A DNA stretch of 47,162 bases from Candidatus Sericytochromatia bacterium S15B-MN24 CBMW_12 (GTDB lineage: Bacteria > Cyanobacteriota > Sericytochromatia > S15B-MN24 > UBA4093), in NCBI GenBank assembly GCA_002083825.1, contig DAZV01000044.1:7140-54301 (forward strand), read 5' to 3'. Made by a program: the position numbers and the translations under genes. The notes beneath the pieces were generated by a model, which was not told the DNA's origin, made no database searches, and saw only the letters and a list, made by a program, of their open reading frames with translations. Position 1 is the first letter of the stretch, and each line of letters opens with the position of its first letter. This document shows positions 32,469 to 41,695 of this stretch, piece after piece.

Positions 32469-33803
32469 TCATCGGCTCGCCTTGACGGCGATCAAGAACT
32501 CGTCCCAGGAGGATTCCTTGGCGAGGCGGGTCTGGAGGTAGGCCGCGTTGAATTCCTCGTGGGGGTCGGGCAGGTAAACCGAGAGGCCGTTGGCCACTCC
32601 TTGCTCCATCTTCTTGCGCTTGGCGACGACGATGGCTCGCTCGGCGGCGACGATCAGGTCGCCGGCGGCCTGCCGGATCTCGGGCTCCCGGACCTGGGCT
32701 TGCAGGTTGCGGGCGAAACGGACGAGGTCGCGATGGCTGCTCTGGCCCTGGTCCTTTCGCAGGACGGGGACGGCGTCGTAGGCCGCGAGGATCTCGCATC
32801 GGTTGGGCGCGAGGCGCTCGATGAGCAGGTTGGACAGCGTGTTCATCCGGCGCTTGACCTCGGCAATCTGCGAGAGGTCGATGGCGGCCAGGGTGTAAGC
32901 CCCGGAACTCGGCAGGTCGGGTTGAGCGTCTTCGACCAGTTGGCGGGCGACCTCGCGGGCATCGGCTTTCTGCCAGTCCGTTCGAGCGCTCAGCTTGCCG
33001 AAGGTGCTGGAGTAGACGAGCACGCGCCCCCCCATGATCAGGTCTTCGCTGGCCACCATCATCTTGGCGGCGTCCCGGAACTCGTAGGCCACCTCCACGG
33101 TCGCCATCAGGCATGCGAGCAGGTTCAAGACGTCCAGTTGCCGGCCCTTGAGGCCTTGCTTCACGGCGGTCCCGAAGGCGGGAAGGGGCATCTGCGCGTA
33201 GTCGGAGCTGAAGTCGACGCACATGCCCTGGTAGCCGGAGCCGTGGCTCGCGACGTCGAGGATCTTGAAGCGGCCGGGATATTCCCGGAAGCCCCATCCG
33301 ACGAAGCTTTCGAGGGTCTGAGGGGACGCCGAGTTCAGCTCTTTGCCGGCGAGGCGCAGGGGGCCTTCCGCGTGAAGCCAGGGGCTGGCGATCGCCCGCC
33401 TGGAGTCCTGCACCATGTAGTGAAGGCGGGAATCGTCCTGAGCGTCGGCGTCCGAGAAGACGACGAGGTTGGCGTATGCCGAGGAGCCGGCTTCTTCCAG
33501 GTCGTTGAGATGCTTGGAGAGGGCGCCGGACAGGTCGTTGTCCATGGCGCGGTAGGAAAGCACCGTGGCCATCTTCTCGCGGGGCAGGGCCGGCAACTGG
33601 CGAACCTGGGCACCCTCGGGGGTCTGAGCGATCAGATGCTTGGCGATGTCCTGCCGGACGCTCGGCAGATCGGCTTTAGCCTGAAATCCGCCAGACCCCG
33701 ACCCCACCGGGTCTTGGGCCGGCAGCATGCCGCCGCAGCCCGAGACGACGGCGATCGCCAGGGTCAGGGACAAAAGTTGGATCCAACGCATCTTCAAGCT
33801 CAT
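32469..33803 (-). CDS. Clostripain-family (C11) cysteine protease lipoprotein
   Basis: This 444-residue protein has a lipoprotein signal (IAVVSGC). The C11 His-Cys dyad is visible: His at about 187 in DVASHGSGYQGMCVDFSSDY and Cys at about 230 in NLLACLMATVEVAYEF. Clostripains cleave after Arg or Lys and are exported. C-terminal helical segments (VKRRMNTLSNLLIERLAP..., ERAIVVAKRKKMEQGVANGLSVYLPDP) end in the typical NGLSVYLP motif. The ATG at 33803 was chosen because the signal peptide starts there; 28 further in-frame codons upstream are hydrophilic. No strong ribosome site is seen. Confidence 0.85.
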   Translation of the reverse strand: MSLKMRWIQLLSLTLAIAVVSGCGGMLPAQDPVGSGSGGFQAKADLPSVRQDIAKHLIAQTPEGAQVRQLPALPREKMATVLSYRAMDNDLSGALSKHLNDLEEAGSSAYANLVVFSDADAQDDSRLHYMVQDSRRAIASPWLHAEGPLRLAGKELNSASPQTLESFVGWGFREYPGRFKILDVASHGSGYQGMCVDFSSDYAQMPLPAFGTAVKQGLKGRQLDVLNLLACLMATVEVAYEFRDAAKMMVASEDLIMGGRVLVYSSTFGKLSARTDWQKADAREVARQLVEDAQPDLPSSGAYTLAAIDLSQIAEVKRRMNTLSNLLIERLAPNRCEILAAYDAVPVLRKDQGQSSHRDLVRFARNLQAQVREPEIRQAAGDLIVAAERAIVVAKRKKMEQGVANGLSVYLPDPHEEFNAAYLQTRLAKESSWDEFLIAVKASR

Positions 33804-33983
33804 GGAAGGGTTATCCCGCTCCGAGACGGATTGCTTGCGTGCTTCTCCGATACGCCACGCTCGATAGACTCTCACCCCCTCGATCACCCGACATCCCAGC
33901 TAAAGCCGGCGTGGAAGCGCTCCCGCCACGGCCCTGCACACCAACCGGTGTGACCTCGAATCGCCCATGCCCCCTTCAAGCAG

Positions 33984-34012
33984 TTGACGAACAATCAAAC
34001 GATCGTTAGAAT
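33984..34012 (+). promoter_or_regulatory. Consensus-type promoter with operator, probably leaderless
   Basis: TTGACG (33984-33989) and TAGAAT (34007-34012) are exactly 17 bp apart. The start of transcription would fall about 7 bases on, at the ATG (34019). The spacer holds the inverted repeat AACAATC (33990-33996) and GATCGTT (34001-34007), one mismatch, a good operator for the ArsR-type product of the first gene. Confidence 0.7.
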
Positions 34013-34018
34013 GAATGA

Positions 34019-34681
34019 ATGAACAATCGCTTACTCAAAAACCTCCTCTACGAACAAGTCGCCCGCATCGGCAAGGCCGTCTCCAGCCCCAAGCGCCTGG
34101 AACTGCTGGAGCTGCTGGCCCAAGGCGAAAAAACCGTCGACGCCCTGTCCAGCGAGCTATCGATCGACATCAAGCTCGCCAGCGCCCACCTGAAGGCGTT
34201 GAGGGAAGCTCGCCTGGTCAGCTCCCGCCGCGCAGGAAAGTACGTCGTCTACCGCCTCTCCGGAGGCGACGTGGCGGGTCTCCTGGTGACCTTGCGACAA
34301 GTGGCCGAGGCGCACTTGCTGGAACTGAGAACGGCGCTGGACCAGATCGCGGCCGATCCGGCCAGCCTGGCCGCGATCAGCCGTGACGCACTACTCGAGC
34401 AGGCCCGAGTCGGCGACATCATCGTCATCGACGTGCGCCCGCAAGACGAGTTCGCGGCGGCACACCTTCCCTTCGCCCGCTCGATGCCGCTGGGCGAACT
34501 CGAACAGCGCCTGTCGGAGCTCCCGACCCAAAAGGAAATCGTCGCCTACTGCCGCGGTCCTTTCTGCCTACTTTCCGACGAGGCCGTGACCTTGCTCGGC
34601 GCGAAGGGCTATCGGGTCCGCAAGATTCTCGACGGCGTCAGCGAGTGGCAGGCGGCAGGTCTGCCGGTAGAGGCGTCGTAA
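34019..34681 (+). CDS. ArsR-type winged-helix regulator fused to a rhodanese domain
   Basis: This 220-residue protein has an N-terminal ArsR-like HTH (residues 12-85; SPKRLELLELLAQGEKTVDALSSEL, ASAHLKALREARLVSSRRAGKYVVYRL) joined to a rhodanese domain (120-217) with catalytic Cys178 and a second Cys183 in AYCRGPFC. The HTH has no cysteine, so it does not use the metal site of ArsR/SmtB. A persulfide on the rhodanese Cys could be the sensed signal. It heads an operon with DsrE and an MFS carrier. No ribosome site precedes the ATG, agreeing with a leaderless transcript. Confidence 0.9.
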   Translation: MNNRLLKNLLYEQVARIGKAVSSPKRLELLELLAQGEKTVDALSSELSIDIKLASAHLKALREARLVSSRRAGKYVVYRLSGGDVAGLLVTLRQVAEAHLLELRTALDQIAADPASLAAISRDALLEQARVGDIIVIDVRPQDEFAAAHLPFARSMPLGELEQRLSELPTQKEIVAYCRGPFCLLSDEAVTLLGAKGYRVRKILDGVSEWQAAGLPVEAS

Positions 34682-34761
34682 GGCGGCTGCAGCCGCAAAA
34701 ACTGACTCATGGCGCGTTGCCATGAGGTTGCTGAACAAACATCGACGAAGGAGAAACTGAC

Positions 34762-35112
34762 ATGGCAACGACCCTTTTCATCCTCAACGACGCCCCCTAC
34801 GGCAACGAGCGGGCCTATAACGCGCTGCGGCTGGCCGGCGCACTGACATCCAAGGAAGGAGAGCAGGTGCGCGTCTTCCTGATGGCCGACTCCGTGAGCT
34901 GCGCCAAGGCCGGGCAAAAGGTGCCGGAGGGCTACTACAACGTCCAGCTCATGCTCGGAAAGGTGCTGCGCAAGGGCGAAGTGCGCCTCTGTGGCACCTG
35001 CATGGACGCCCGGGGCCTGAGCGAAGCGGACATGGTCGAGGGCGCCAAGCGCTCCACGCTGGCCGAACTCGCGGACTGGACCGTCGAGTCCGACAAGGTC
35101 CTCGTGTTTTGA
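34762..35112 (+). CDS. DsrE/DsrF-family sulfur-relay-like protein
   Basis: This 116-residue protein has the DsrE fold pattern (TLFILNDAPYGNERAYNALRLAGALTSKEGEQVRVFLMADSV) with Cys in VRLCGTCMDARGL (about 76 and 79) where family members carry persulfide. AAGGAG precedes the ATG. Together with the rhodanese regulator it suggests handling of sulfane sulfur. An 80-base gap upstream contains GGCTGCAGCC and CATGGCGCGTTGCCATG palindromes. Confidence 0.88.
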   Translation: MATTLFILNDAPYGNERAYNALRLAGALTSKEGEQVRVFLMADSVSCAKAGQKVPEGYYNVQLMLGKVLRKGEVRLCGTCMDARGLSEADMVEGAKRSTLAELADWTVESDKVLVF

Positions 35113-36317
35113 GCCGACTCGAAAAAGGAACCCCGCTCTTTCCCGGCAGCCGCAACGTTCTTCTACTAGCATCCAGCCAGGCCATGATGCTCTCGGCCAT
35201 CGTCATGTCGATGTCCCTCGCGGCGATTCTCGGAAGCACGCTCGCTCCGGACAAGAGCCTGGCGACGCTGCCGATCGCCGTGATGGTCATCGGCACCGCG
35301 ATCGCGTCGCTGCCGGCAGCCATGCTGATGCGACGCCTCGGCCGGCGCACCGGCTTTCTCATCGGAGCCTCCCTCGGAGCGGCGGGCAGCACGCTCGCCG
35401 TTCTGGGTCTACTGCAGCATTCGTTCCAACTCTTCGTCGGGGGCCACCTGCTGCTCGGAAGCTACCAGGGCTTCGCCAACTACTACCGCTTCGCCGCAGC
35501 GGAGGCGGTCGAACCGGCGCGCGTGAGCAAGGCCATCTCGTGGGTGGTGGCCGGAGGCGTCGCCGCGGCCTTCCTCGGACCGCAGCTCGGGCAATGGGGG
35601 CGGGACTGGTTCGCCGGCAACCTGTTCGTGGGCTCCTACATGGCCCAGACGGCCCTCAGCATAATAGCCTTGGCCCTGCTTGCCTTCGTTCGGATCAAAC
35701 CGGTGGCCGTCGTCTCGGGCGACGCCGCCAGACCCCTGCGCGAGATCCTCGCTCAGCCGGCGCTGCGCGCCGCGGTCTTCGGCGCAGCGGTCGGCTACGC
35801 CGTGATGATCATGGTCATGACCGCCACCCCACTGGCCATGCTGGGCTGCAGCCTGCCCGCAAACAGCGTCACGCCCGTGATCCAGTGGCACGTCGTGGGG
35901 ATGTTCGCCCCGTCGTTCTTCACCGGCGGACTCATCACCCGCTACGGCGCACCCCGCATCATGCAGATCGGCTTCATCCTGCTGTTGACGCATGTCCCGA
36001 TCACCCAGCTCGGACTCGACTTCCTGCACTTCCTGTCGGCGCTCGTCCTGCTCGGCGTCGGGTGGAATTTCGCCTACATCGGCGGCACCGCGCTGCTCAC
36101 CCAAACCTATCGCCCATCCGAACAGTTGAAGGTACAGGCGATCAACGAGTTCTCGGTCTTCGGCCTTGTTGCCGTCGCGACGCTGTCGGCCGGATGGCTC
36201 TACGACCGCTTCGGCTGGGCCACACTCAATCAGGCCGTCGTGCCCGTGCTGATCGTAGCGCTGCTGACCGCTTTCGGCATCGAAAAGCGCCTACGCCTCG
36301 CGACGACGCCAGCCTAG
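35109..36317 (+). CDS. Major facilitator superfamily transporter
   Basis: This 402-residue protein has about twelve hydrophobic helices and an MFS loop (MLMRRLGRRTGFLIGASLGAAGS). The TTG start at 35109 overlaps the DsrE stop (TTGA), so translation is coupled; an ATG further in (MMLSAIVMSM) would cut the first helix. Sister carriers in ArsR/rhodanese-DsrE operons are of unknown substrate; export or uptake of a sulfur compound is a guess. Confidence 0.87.
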   Translation: MSRLEKGTPLFPGSRNVLLLASSQAMMLSAIVMSMSLAAILGSTLAPDKSLATLPIAVMVIGTAIASLPAAMLMRRLGRRTGFLIGASLGAAGSTLAVLGLLQHSFQLFVGGHLLLGSYQGFANYYRFAAAEAVEPARVSKAISWVVAGGVAAAFLGPQLGQWGRDWFAGNLFVGSYMAQTALSIIALALLAFVRIKPVAVVSGDAARPLREILAQPALRAAVFGAAVGYAVMIMVMTATPLAMLGCSLPANSVTPVIQWHVVGMFAPSFFTGGLITRYGAPRIMQIGFILLLTHVPITQLGLDFLHFLSALVLLGVGWNFAYIGGTALLTQTYRPSEQLKVQAINEFSVFGLVAVATLSAGWLYDRFGWATLNQAVVPVLIVALLTAFGIEKRLRLATTPA

Positions 36318-36349
36318 CGGATGGGGGCGGGGGGGCACATTTATCTCTC

Positions 36350-36378
36350 TTGACTGAAGTTTAATCCCAGCTTAGGCA
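36350..36378 (+). promoter_or_regulatory. Weak candidate promoter before the phospholipase D lipoprotein
   Basis: TTGACT (36350-36355) followed after 17 bp by TAGGCA. The -10 is poor. The start codon is 67 bases downstream with ribosome site GGAGGAAA. A G-rich string at 36322-36335 may be a repeat remnant. Confidence 0.3.
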
Positions 36379-36444
36379 AGCCTTCGCGGATGCCGGCGAT
36401 AACTCCGTTAACAGGCCGTAAGGCCGCTAGGTGGAGGAAAGTGC

Positions 36445-37950
36445 ATGCGCGCTCAAAAACTATTCGTTCTCACGCTGGCTCTCTCGTTCCTGACCGGCTG
36501 CGCCGCAGGTCCCCAGACCGCTTCGCACTCGCTGATGGGAATGGACCAGGAAGAATGGCGCTCGCTAAGCAGCAGCACCAGCTTGGAGAGCCTTTCCGAA
36601 CTGGACGGCAACCGCGATCGCAAGCTCACCCTTTCCGAATCCGGCCTCGATGCCGATAGCTTCCGCCAGATCGACGTCGACGGCAACGGCAAGATTTCGA
36701 CCGACGAGCTCCTGCGCGAGGCCACGCGCCAGGCCAGAGCCTTCCAGCAGGCCGCCCCGGATACCGAACCCGAGAAGGTCAAGCCGCAACCCCCCACCGT
36801 CACGCCCCTGAGCCTCGAGACGCTCCCGAACGCCGCGCAGCTCTTCATCGACGCCGAGCAAATTTACCCCGCCATCCTGGAGTCCATGCGGACGGCCCAG
36901 GAAACCATCCAGATCGACTACTTCCTTCTGGGCGGGACCATCGGCAAGCAAATCGCGGATATCCTGTCCGAGCGGCAGAAGGCCGGCGTGAAAGTCCGGG
37001 TCATGCTCGACGGACAGGCCGGAATCGCGGGGCCCACCCAGACCCAGGTTCGCGAAGTCCTCAGCCAGATGAAGCTGGACCTGGTGCCCTTCAAATTCTT
37101 CCCGATCAAGTTCATGCCTCAGAACCGGGGAATGCTGGCCAACCGCTTCCAGATCGACCACAACAAGCTGATCGTGGTCGATCGCCGCGTGGCCTGGGTC
37201 GGCTCGATGAACCTCTTCGACTTCGCCACCATGAACCACGACCTCATGGCCCGGATCGAGGGCCCCGCGGCCTTCGAACTCTCCCGGATGATGAGCGAGG
37301 AGTGGGGTGAACCCCTCTCGCCTCTCGCCGAGCCCCCGGTGATGATGCAACCGGTCCTACCCTCGCAGAACAGCCAGATGCGCCTCACCCAGACCGGCAT
37401 CCAGCAGCGGAACACCAAGCAAGTCTTGCTCGAGAACATCGCCGCGGCCAAACGTTCGATTTCGGTCGCGATGTTCGAGTGGAGCGACCTGGACGTGGTG
37501 CGTGCGCTCGGAGACGCCAAGCGCCGCGGAGTGCAGGTCCGGGTACTCCTGGATCGCCATGCCTCGGACGAGAAGTACATGCCGTGGCTACGCTTCGTCG
37601 ACCTCTACGGAATGCCCAACCTCTACGCCGCCAAGCACTTGCTCAAGGAAGGGATCGACCTCAAGTGGTACGACGCCCAGCTGGCGATGCAGGAGCTGCA
37701 CATGAAGGTGGCGCTCTTCGACGGGCAGAAGGCCATGTTCGGGTCGACCAACTACACCTTCCAGGCCTTCAACAACTTCCGCGAGACGGGAGTGGAGGTG
37801 AGCGGGGGACCCGTCATCGAGCAGCTGAACGCCATGTTCGAGCAGGACTGGGCCAACCGAGGCACCACCGCCAAGGCGCTGAACGTGAAAGAACGCATCA
37901 CGGCGGGCTTCGTCGCTTATATGGAGAAGAAGCGCATCGGCTGGTGGTAA
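36445..37950 (+). CDS. EF-hand phospholipase D-like lipoprotein
   Basis: This 501-residue lipoprotein (lipobox LTGC, Cys19) carries two canonical 12-residue EF-hand loops (54-65 DGNRDRKLTLSE and 77-88 DVDGNGKISTDE) ahead of two phospholipase D HKD motifs: IDHNKLIVVD near 239 and LHMKVALFDG near 419, each followed by GS(M/T)N. It looks like a cardiolipin-synthase-type enzyme made calcium-responsive and exported. PLD enzymes hydrolyse or transfer phosphatidyl groups. It is the first of four closely spaced genes (37968, 39290, 40642). Confidence 0.9.
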   Translation: MRAQKLFVLTLALSFLTGCAAGPQTASHSLMGMDQEEWRSLSSSTSLESLSELDGNRDRKLTLSESGLDADSFRQIDVDGNGKISTDELLREATRQARAFQQAAPDTEPEKVKPQPPTVTPLSLETLPNAAQLFIDAEQIYPAILESMRTAQETIQIDYFLLGGTIGKQIADILSERQKAGVKVRVMLDGQAGIAGPTQTQVREVLSQMKLDLVPFKFFPIKFMPQNRGMLANRFQIDHNKLIVVDRRVAWVGSMNLFDFATMNHDLMARIEGPAAFELSRMMSEEWGEPLSPLAEPPVMMQPVLPSQNSQMRLTQTGIQQRNTKQVLLENIAAAKRSISVAMFEWSDLDVVRALGDAKRRGVQVRVLLDRHASDEKYMPWLRFVDLYGMPNLYAAKHLLKEGIDLKWYDAQLAMQELHMKVALFDGQKAMFGSTNYTFQAFNNFRETGVEVSGGPVIEQLNAMFEQDWANRGTTAKALNVKERITAGFVAYMEKKRIGWW

Positions 37951-37967
37951 ACGGGTAGAATGGAGCC

Positions 37968-39287
37968 ATGACGCGCGTTACAGGCCGCATGGCCCTTGCC
38001 CTTACCCTGTTCTTGCCGCTGACCGGCTGCGAGATTCTCTTGATCTCGCCCACCTTGCCGGGGATCATGCCTTTCGTGGGTCGCCCGCTGACCGGGAAGA
38101 TCATGGATGCCGTGACCGGCCTTCCGCTCGGAAACGCCACGGTGACGGCGGGTTTGCTGGCGACGGCCAAGACGGATCCAGACGGCGGCTTCAAGCTTTA
38201 CGGGAACATCGGGGGGCAGGGAATCGCGATCGCCCGCGCCGGCTACACCTCGCTCTCCTACGTGACCAGCGGCCCTCTTGCCGATGGCCAGACCTTCTTC
38301 CTCCCGCCGCTATTCCCCTCCACGGGGCTTCCTTCGGCAAAACACGTCACCCTCCAGGGGACGGTGCACTATAACGGCGCGCCGATCACCCCCGCGGGGG
38401 GAGCGGTCTTCGGCGGGCTGGCCTCGGCCGTGACCAACGCCGGGATCTTCTCGATGCCGATCCGCGAGCTGCTGCCGGGCGCCGTCTACTCCACGGTGCT
38501 CGCCGGCGGCATCCTACAAGGAGGCCCCATCGTGTCCCAGACGGGGCAGAGCAGCGCGGACTTCTACTTCGACTCGTTCGGGTATCGCTTCGTGGACATC
38601 CCCTTCGCGGACAAGCCCGATCAGACCCCGCTGCAACTGTCGCCGATCGAGACGAACGCGGTGCCGTTCCAGTCCATGAGCGTGTCCTACTCGGGGGCCG
38701 CCGCCTTCAACCAGGTGCAGACGGACGTCATCATGGACTTCGGCCTGATGGGAGCCGTTCCGGTCGCACGGCAGTCGCGCTCCAACCAGAGCATCAAGGT
38801 TCCCGCCGTGGCGGGGCTGAAGTATGCCATAGAAGGGCGAGCGAGCGACGCCTCCGGCAAGCTCACCAGCAAGGTATCCATCACCACCAACACGCTAGGG
38901 GCCGTCAGCTTCAAGCTCCTGCCTCCCCCGACCGTCACCGGGCCCGTGAGCGGGACCGAGGGGGTGGGCGCCAATCCCCCCTTCTCCTGGGATCCGGTTC
39001 CGGACGCCCAGAGCTACCTGGTGGAAGTCTTCGAGGGAACCCAGACGTCGGCGACCCTGAAGTGGAAGGGCTACACCTCCCAGACCTCCATCGCCTTCCC
39101 GACCTTCCCCGACTGGGACATGAACGGAGGCGCCCTGCTTCCCGGTATCTCCTACTCGTGGACCATCCGGGCCTACAAGGCGACCGTGGAATCGCTCGGC
39201 AAGTCCTTGACCGCTCCGCCTCCCAGCAAACCTTACCGCAGCAACCTTTACGAATCGGCGGCCAGCGGCATGACGTTCAAGAGGTGA
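37968..39287 (+). CDS. Lipoprotein with carboxypeptidase-regulatory and Fn3-like domains
   Basis: This 439-residue lipoprotein (lipobox PLTGC, Cys21) has a carboxypeptidase-regulatory-like domain (GKIMDAVTGLPLGNATVTAGLLATAKTDPDGGFKLYG), a second beta-sandwich (VTLQGTVHYNGAPITPAGG) and a C-terminal Fn3-like domain (PPFSWDPVPDAQSYLVEVFEG ... GISYSWTIRAYKA). These are carbohydrate- or protein-binding surface modules. It starts 17 bases after the phospholipase gene and ends just before the S8 protease start, so it is in the same operon. Confidence 0.82.
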   Translation: MTRVTGRMALALTLFLPLTGCEILLISPTLPGIMPFVGRPLTGKIMDAVTGLPLGNATVTAGLLATAKTDPDGGFKLYGNIGGQGIAIARAGYTSLSYVTSGPLADGQTFFLPPLFPSTGLPSAKHVTLQGTVHYNGAPITPAGGAVFGGLASAVTNAGIFSMPIRELLPGAVYSTVLAGGILQGGPIVSQTGQSSADFYFDSFGYRFVDIPFADKPDQTPLQLSPIETNAVPFQSMSVSYSGAAAFNQVQTDVIMDFGLMGAVPVARQSRSNQSIKVPAVAGLKYAIEGRASDASGKLTSKVSITTNTLGAVSFKLLPPPTVTGPVSGTEGVGANPPFSWDPVPDAQSYLVEVFEGTQTSATLKWKGYTSQTSIAFPTFPDWDMNGGALLPGISYSWTIRAYKATVESLGKSLTAPPPSKPYRSNLYESAASGMTFKR

Positions 39288-39289
39288 GC

Positions 39290-40645
39290 ATGAACACGAG
39301 GACCCGCGTCACTTTCCTGCTGGGACTTCAAATGGCGATCGCCGGAATTGCAGGCTGCCAGCCCGTTCCGACCATGCCGCAACCACCGGCGGGTAGCTTT
39401 GCCGCCGGTGAGCTGCTGGTCGCGCTGAACGTCGAGCAAACCGCGGATCTGCCCGCCGGCACCGGCGGCGCCGAAGATCGAGCGGCCGAGGGCAGGCTCC
39501 GAGAAGCGGGAACCACGCCCAAGATCTCGCTCGGCGAAGGACTCTGGCTGGTGGAGGTTCCGGCGGGAACCGAGGAGGAAGCCGTCAAGCGCCTGGAAGG
39601 CCTGGAGGGCGTTCGCTTCGCCGAGCTCAACCGGACGCTCCGCACGCAGATGGTCGGGGGCTTCCGACCGCTCGACGCGTACCGGACGGCGGCGACCGTG
39701 AGCGATCCGAAGTACCAGGCGCCCACCGGAACCACGCTGCCGGGCCAGTGGGGGCTCGCGATGATCAAGGCTCCCGAGGCCTGGGACACGACCATGGGGT
39801 CGGTCACGGTGGCGGTGATCGACACGGGAGTCGATTCCAGCCACGAGGATCTGGCGGGCAACTTGGACATGGCGCGCGCGGCGAACTTCGTGGAAGCGGG
39901 CAAGGCGCCTCACGACGACTTTGGGCATGGGACGCACGTGGCGGGGATCATCGGGGCTATCGCCAACAACGGCGTCGGCGTCGCCGGAGTCGCCCCACAG
40001 GTCAAGCTCATGCCCATCCGGGTGCTGGGCGTGGACGGCGGCAGCACCGCAGCACTCATCCAGGGAATCGACCATGCCGTCTCCAAGGGAGCCAAGGTGA
40101 TCAACCTGAGCCTGGGCTCGTCGCAGGCCAGCCGCTCGGAACAGGAAGCCATCAACCGGGCGATCTCGAAGGGGGTCACGGTGGTGGCAGCCGCCGGGAA
40201 CGAAGCCCTCAGCGGCAACCCCCTGAATTACCCCGCAGCGCTGTCGGGCGTGATCTCGGTGGGCGCGCTGGGGCGCATCCCGGTGAACGGAGCCATGCTG
40301 CTCTCGCGGGCGGAGTACTCGTGCTTCAACCCGTACGTGGCGATCGCCGCCCCGGGCTCGGACATCCTGTCCACCGTCCCCACCCAGTTCGGCAACGCCC
40401 CCGACAAGGGCGGCGCCTACGCCTACGCGAGCGGCACCTCCATGGCCGCCCCCATGATCAGCGGCGTCGCCGCCCTGATCCTCTCCCGCCACCCCGACTG
40501 GAAACCCTCGCAAGTCTTGAAGGCGCTCCGGGACTCCGCCAGTCCCAACGGCCTCACGCGCGTCGCGGGCGATTCCGGCTCGGGGTACGACGCCAACTTC
40601 TTCGGAGCGGGGCTGAGCGACGCCAGCCTGGCGGTCGGCAAGTGA
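39290..40645 (+). CDS. S8 subtilisin-like protease lipoprotein
   Basis: This 451-residue lipoprotein (lipobox IAGC, Cys23) has an I9-like propeptide (about 38-115) and the subtilisin triad Asp178 (VIDTGVDSSH), His213 (GHGTHVAGI) and Ser384 (SGTSMAAPMISG). The oxyanion Asn is in AAGNEA. It is a secreted, membrane-tethered protease. The ATG at 39290 follows GAGGTGA at the very end of the preceding gene. The stop overlaps the asparaginase start (GTGA). Confidence 0.93.
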   Translation: MNTRTRVTFLLGLQMAIAGIAGCQPVPTMPQPPAGSFAAGELLVALNVEQTADLPAGTGGAEDRAAEGRLREAGTTPKISLGEGLWLVEVPAGTEEEAVKRLEGLEGVRFAELNRTLRTQMVGGFRPLDAYRTAATVSDPKYQAPTGTTLPGQWGLAMIKAPEAWDTTMGSVTVAVIDTGVDSSHEDLAGNLDMARAANFVEAGKAPHDDFGHGTHVAGIIGAIANNGVGVAGVAPQVKLMPIRVLGVDGGSTAALIQGIDHAVSKGAKVINLSLGSSQASRSEQEAINRAISKGVTVVAAAGNEALSGNPLNYPAALSGVISVGALGRIPVNGAMLLSRAEYSCFNPYVAIAAPGSDILSTVPTQFGNAPDKGGAYAYASGTSMAAPMISGVAALILSRHPDWKPSQVLKALRDSASPNGLTRVAGDSGSGYDANFFGAGLSDASLAVGK

Positions 40646-41658
40646 AGCCCGAACTCATCGCCCGCGTCCTTCGCTCCGGTCAGGTCGAAAGCGAACACCA
40701 CGGCTGGCTGGTCGTGGTGGACACGGCAGGACGCATCCTCGCACAGGTCGGAAACGATGTCCCCATCTTCACCCGATCGAGCCTGAAGCCCCTCCAGGCC
40801 CTGCCGCTGATAGCCGGCGGCGGAGCGGAGCACTGGGGGCTCACCTCGGAAGAGCTGGCCGTGACCGCCGCCTCCCATACCGGCTCCCGGATGCATCGCG
40901 AGACGGTGAAAAGCCTGCTCACCAAGGCCGGTCTGACCAGCGACCAGTTGGAATGCGGCACGCACATGCCCTACGACGAGGAAGCCGCCCGCGAACTCGT
41001 CTGCAACGGCGAAGAACCAACCCCGCTTCACTGCAACTGCTCGGGCAAACATGCAGGCATGCTGGCGTTCGCACGGGCCATGGGCTGGCCGACGGAAGGG
41101 TACTTCCGGGCGGAACACCCGGTCCAGCAGGCCGTTCGAGAGACCGTCCAAGCGATCACGCGCTGCCCTCCCGAATCCCTGACCAACGGGATCGACGGCT
41201 GCGGACTTCCCGTCTGGCGCATGCCGCTCAGCCGCTTGGCCACCGGATTCGCGCGCCTGGGCCGGCCGGAGACTCCCCACGAACCCTGGAGCGAGGCTGC
41301 CGGCAGAATCGTGGCCGCCATGACGAAACACCCCGAGATCGTCTCGGGGGCCGGGCGGTTCGATACCGAACTGATGCGCCTCACCGCTGGGAGAATCGTC
41401 GCGAAGGGCGGAGGCGAAGCCGTTCACGCCGGTTCCATCCCCTCAAACGGCTGGGGATGGGCCCTGAAGGTCGCGGATGGGAATCGAAGGGCCACTCCCC
41501 CCGTGATCTTGGATGTGCTCGATCGGCTAGGCGCCCTCACGGCACCCGATCGCGTGGCACTCGAGGGCTGGATGAAGCCGGAACTCCGCAATAACCGGAA
41601 AGAGGCCGTCGGAACGATCGTTCCCGCGCTCGATGCCCTGCGCATCTCACGAGGTTGA
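40642..41658 (+). CDS. Zinc-dependent L-asparaginase (Rhizobium type II family)
   Basis: This 338-residue enzyme matches the class 3 L-asparaginase family (PF06089). Two Ser-Lys tandems and a zinc site define the known structure; the counterparts here are Ser46/Lys49 in TRSSLKPLQ, Ser78 in TAASHTG, Cys133/Lys136 in CNCSGKHAG, Cys187 in DGCGLPVW and a Lys in VAKGGGEA. It hydrolyses asparagine to aspartate and ammonia. The GTG overlaps the protease stop. No signal peptide is seen, so it would work on internalised peptides or amino acids, pairing naturally with the secreted protease. Confidence 0.9.
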   Translation: MKPELIARVLRSGQVESEHHGWLVVVDTAGRILAQVGNDVPIFTRSSLKPLQALPLIAGGGAEHWGLTSEELAVTAASHTGSRMHRETVKSLLTKAGLTSDQLECGTHMPYDEEAARELVCNGEEPTPLHCNCSGKHAGMLAFARAMGWPTEGYFRAEHPVQQAVRETVQAITRCPPESLTNGIDGCGLPVWRMPLSRLATGFARLGRPETPHEPWSEAAGRIVAAMTKHPEIVSGAGRFDTELMRLTAGRIVAKGGGEAVHAGSIPSNGWGWALKVADGNRRATPPVILDVLDRLGALTAPDRVALEGWMKPELRNNRKEAVGTIVPALDALRISRG

Positions 41659-41695
41659 TCCGCTCCGCGGCCTCTATTTTCCTTGATGATTGAGC

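Noticed and set aside
32445..33953. Plus-strand open frame across the C11 protease
   Set aside because: Shadow of a gene with lipobox and His-Cys dyad.
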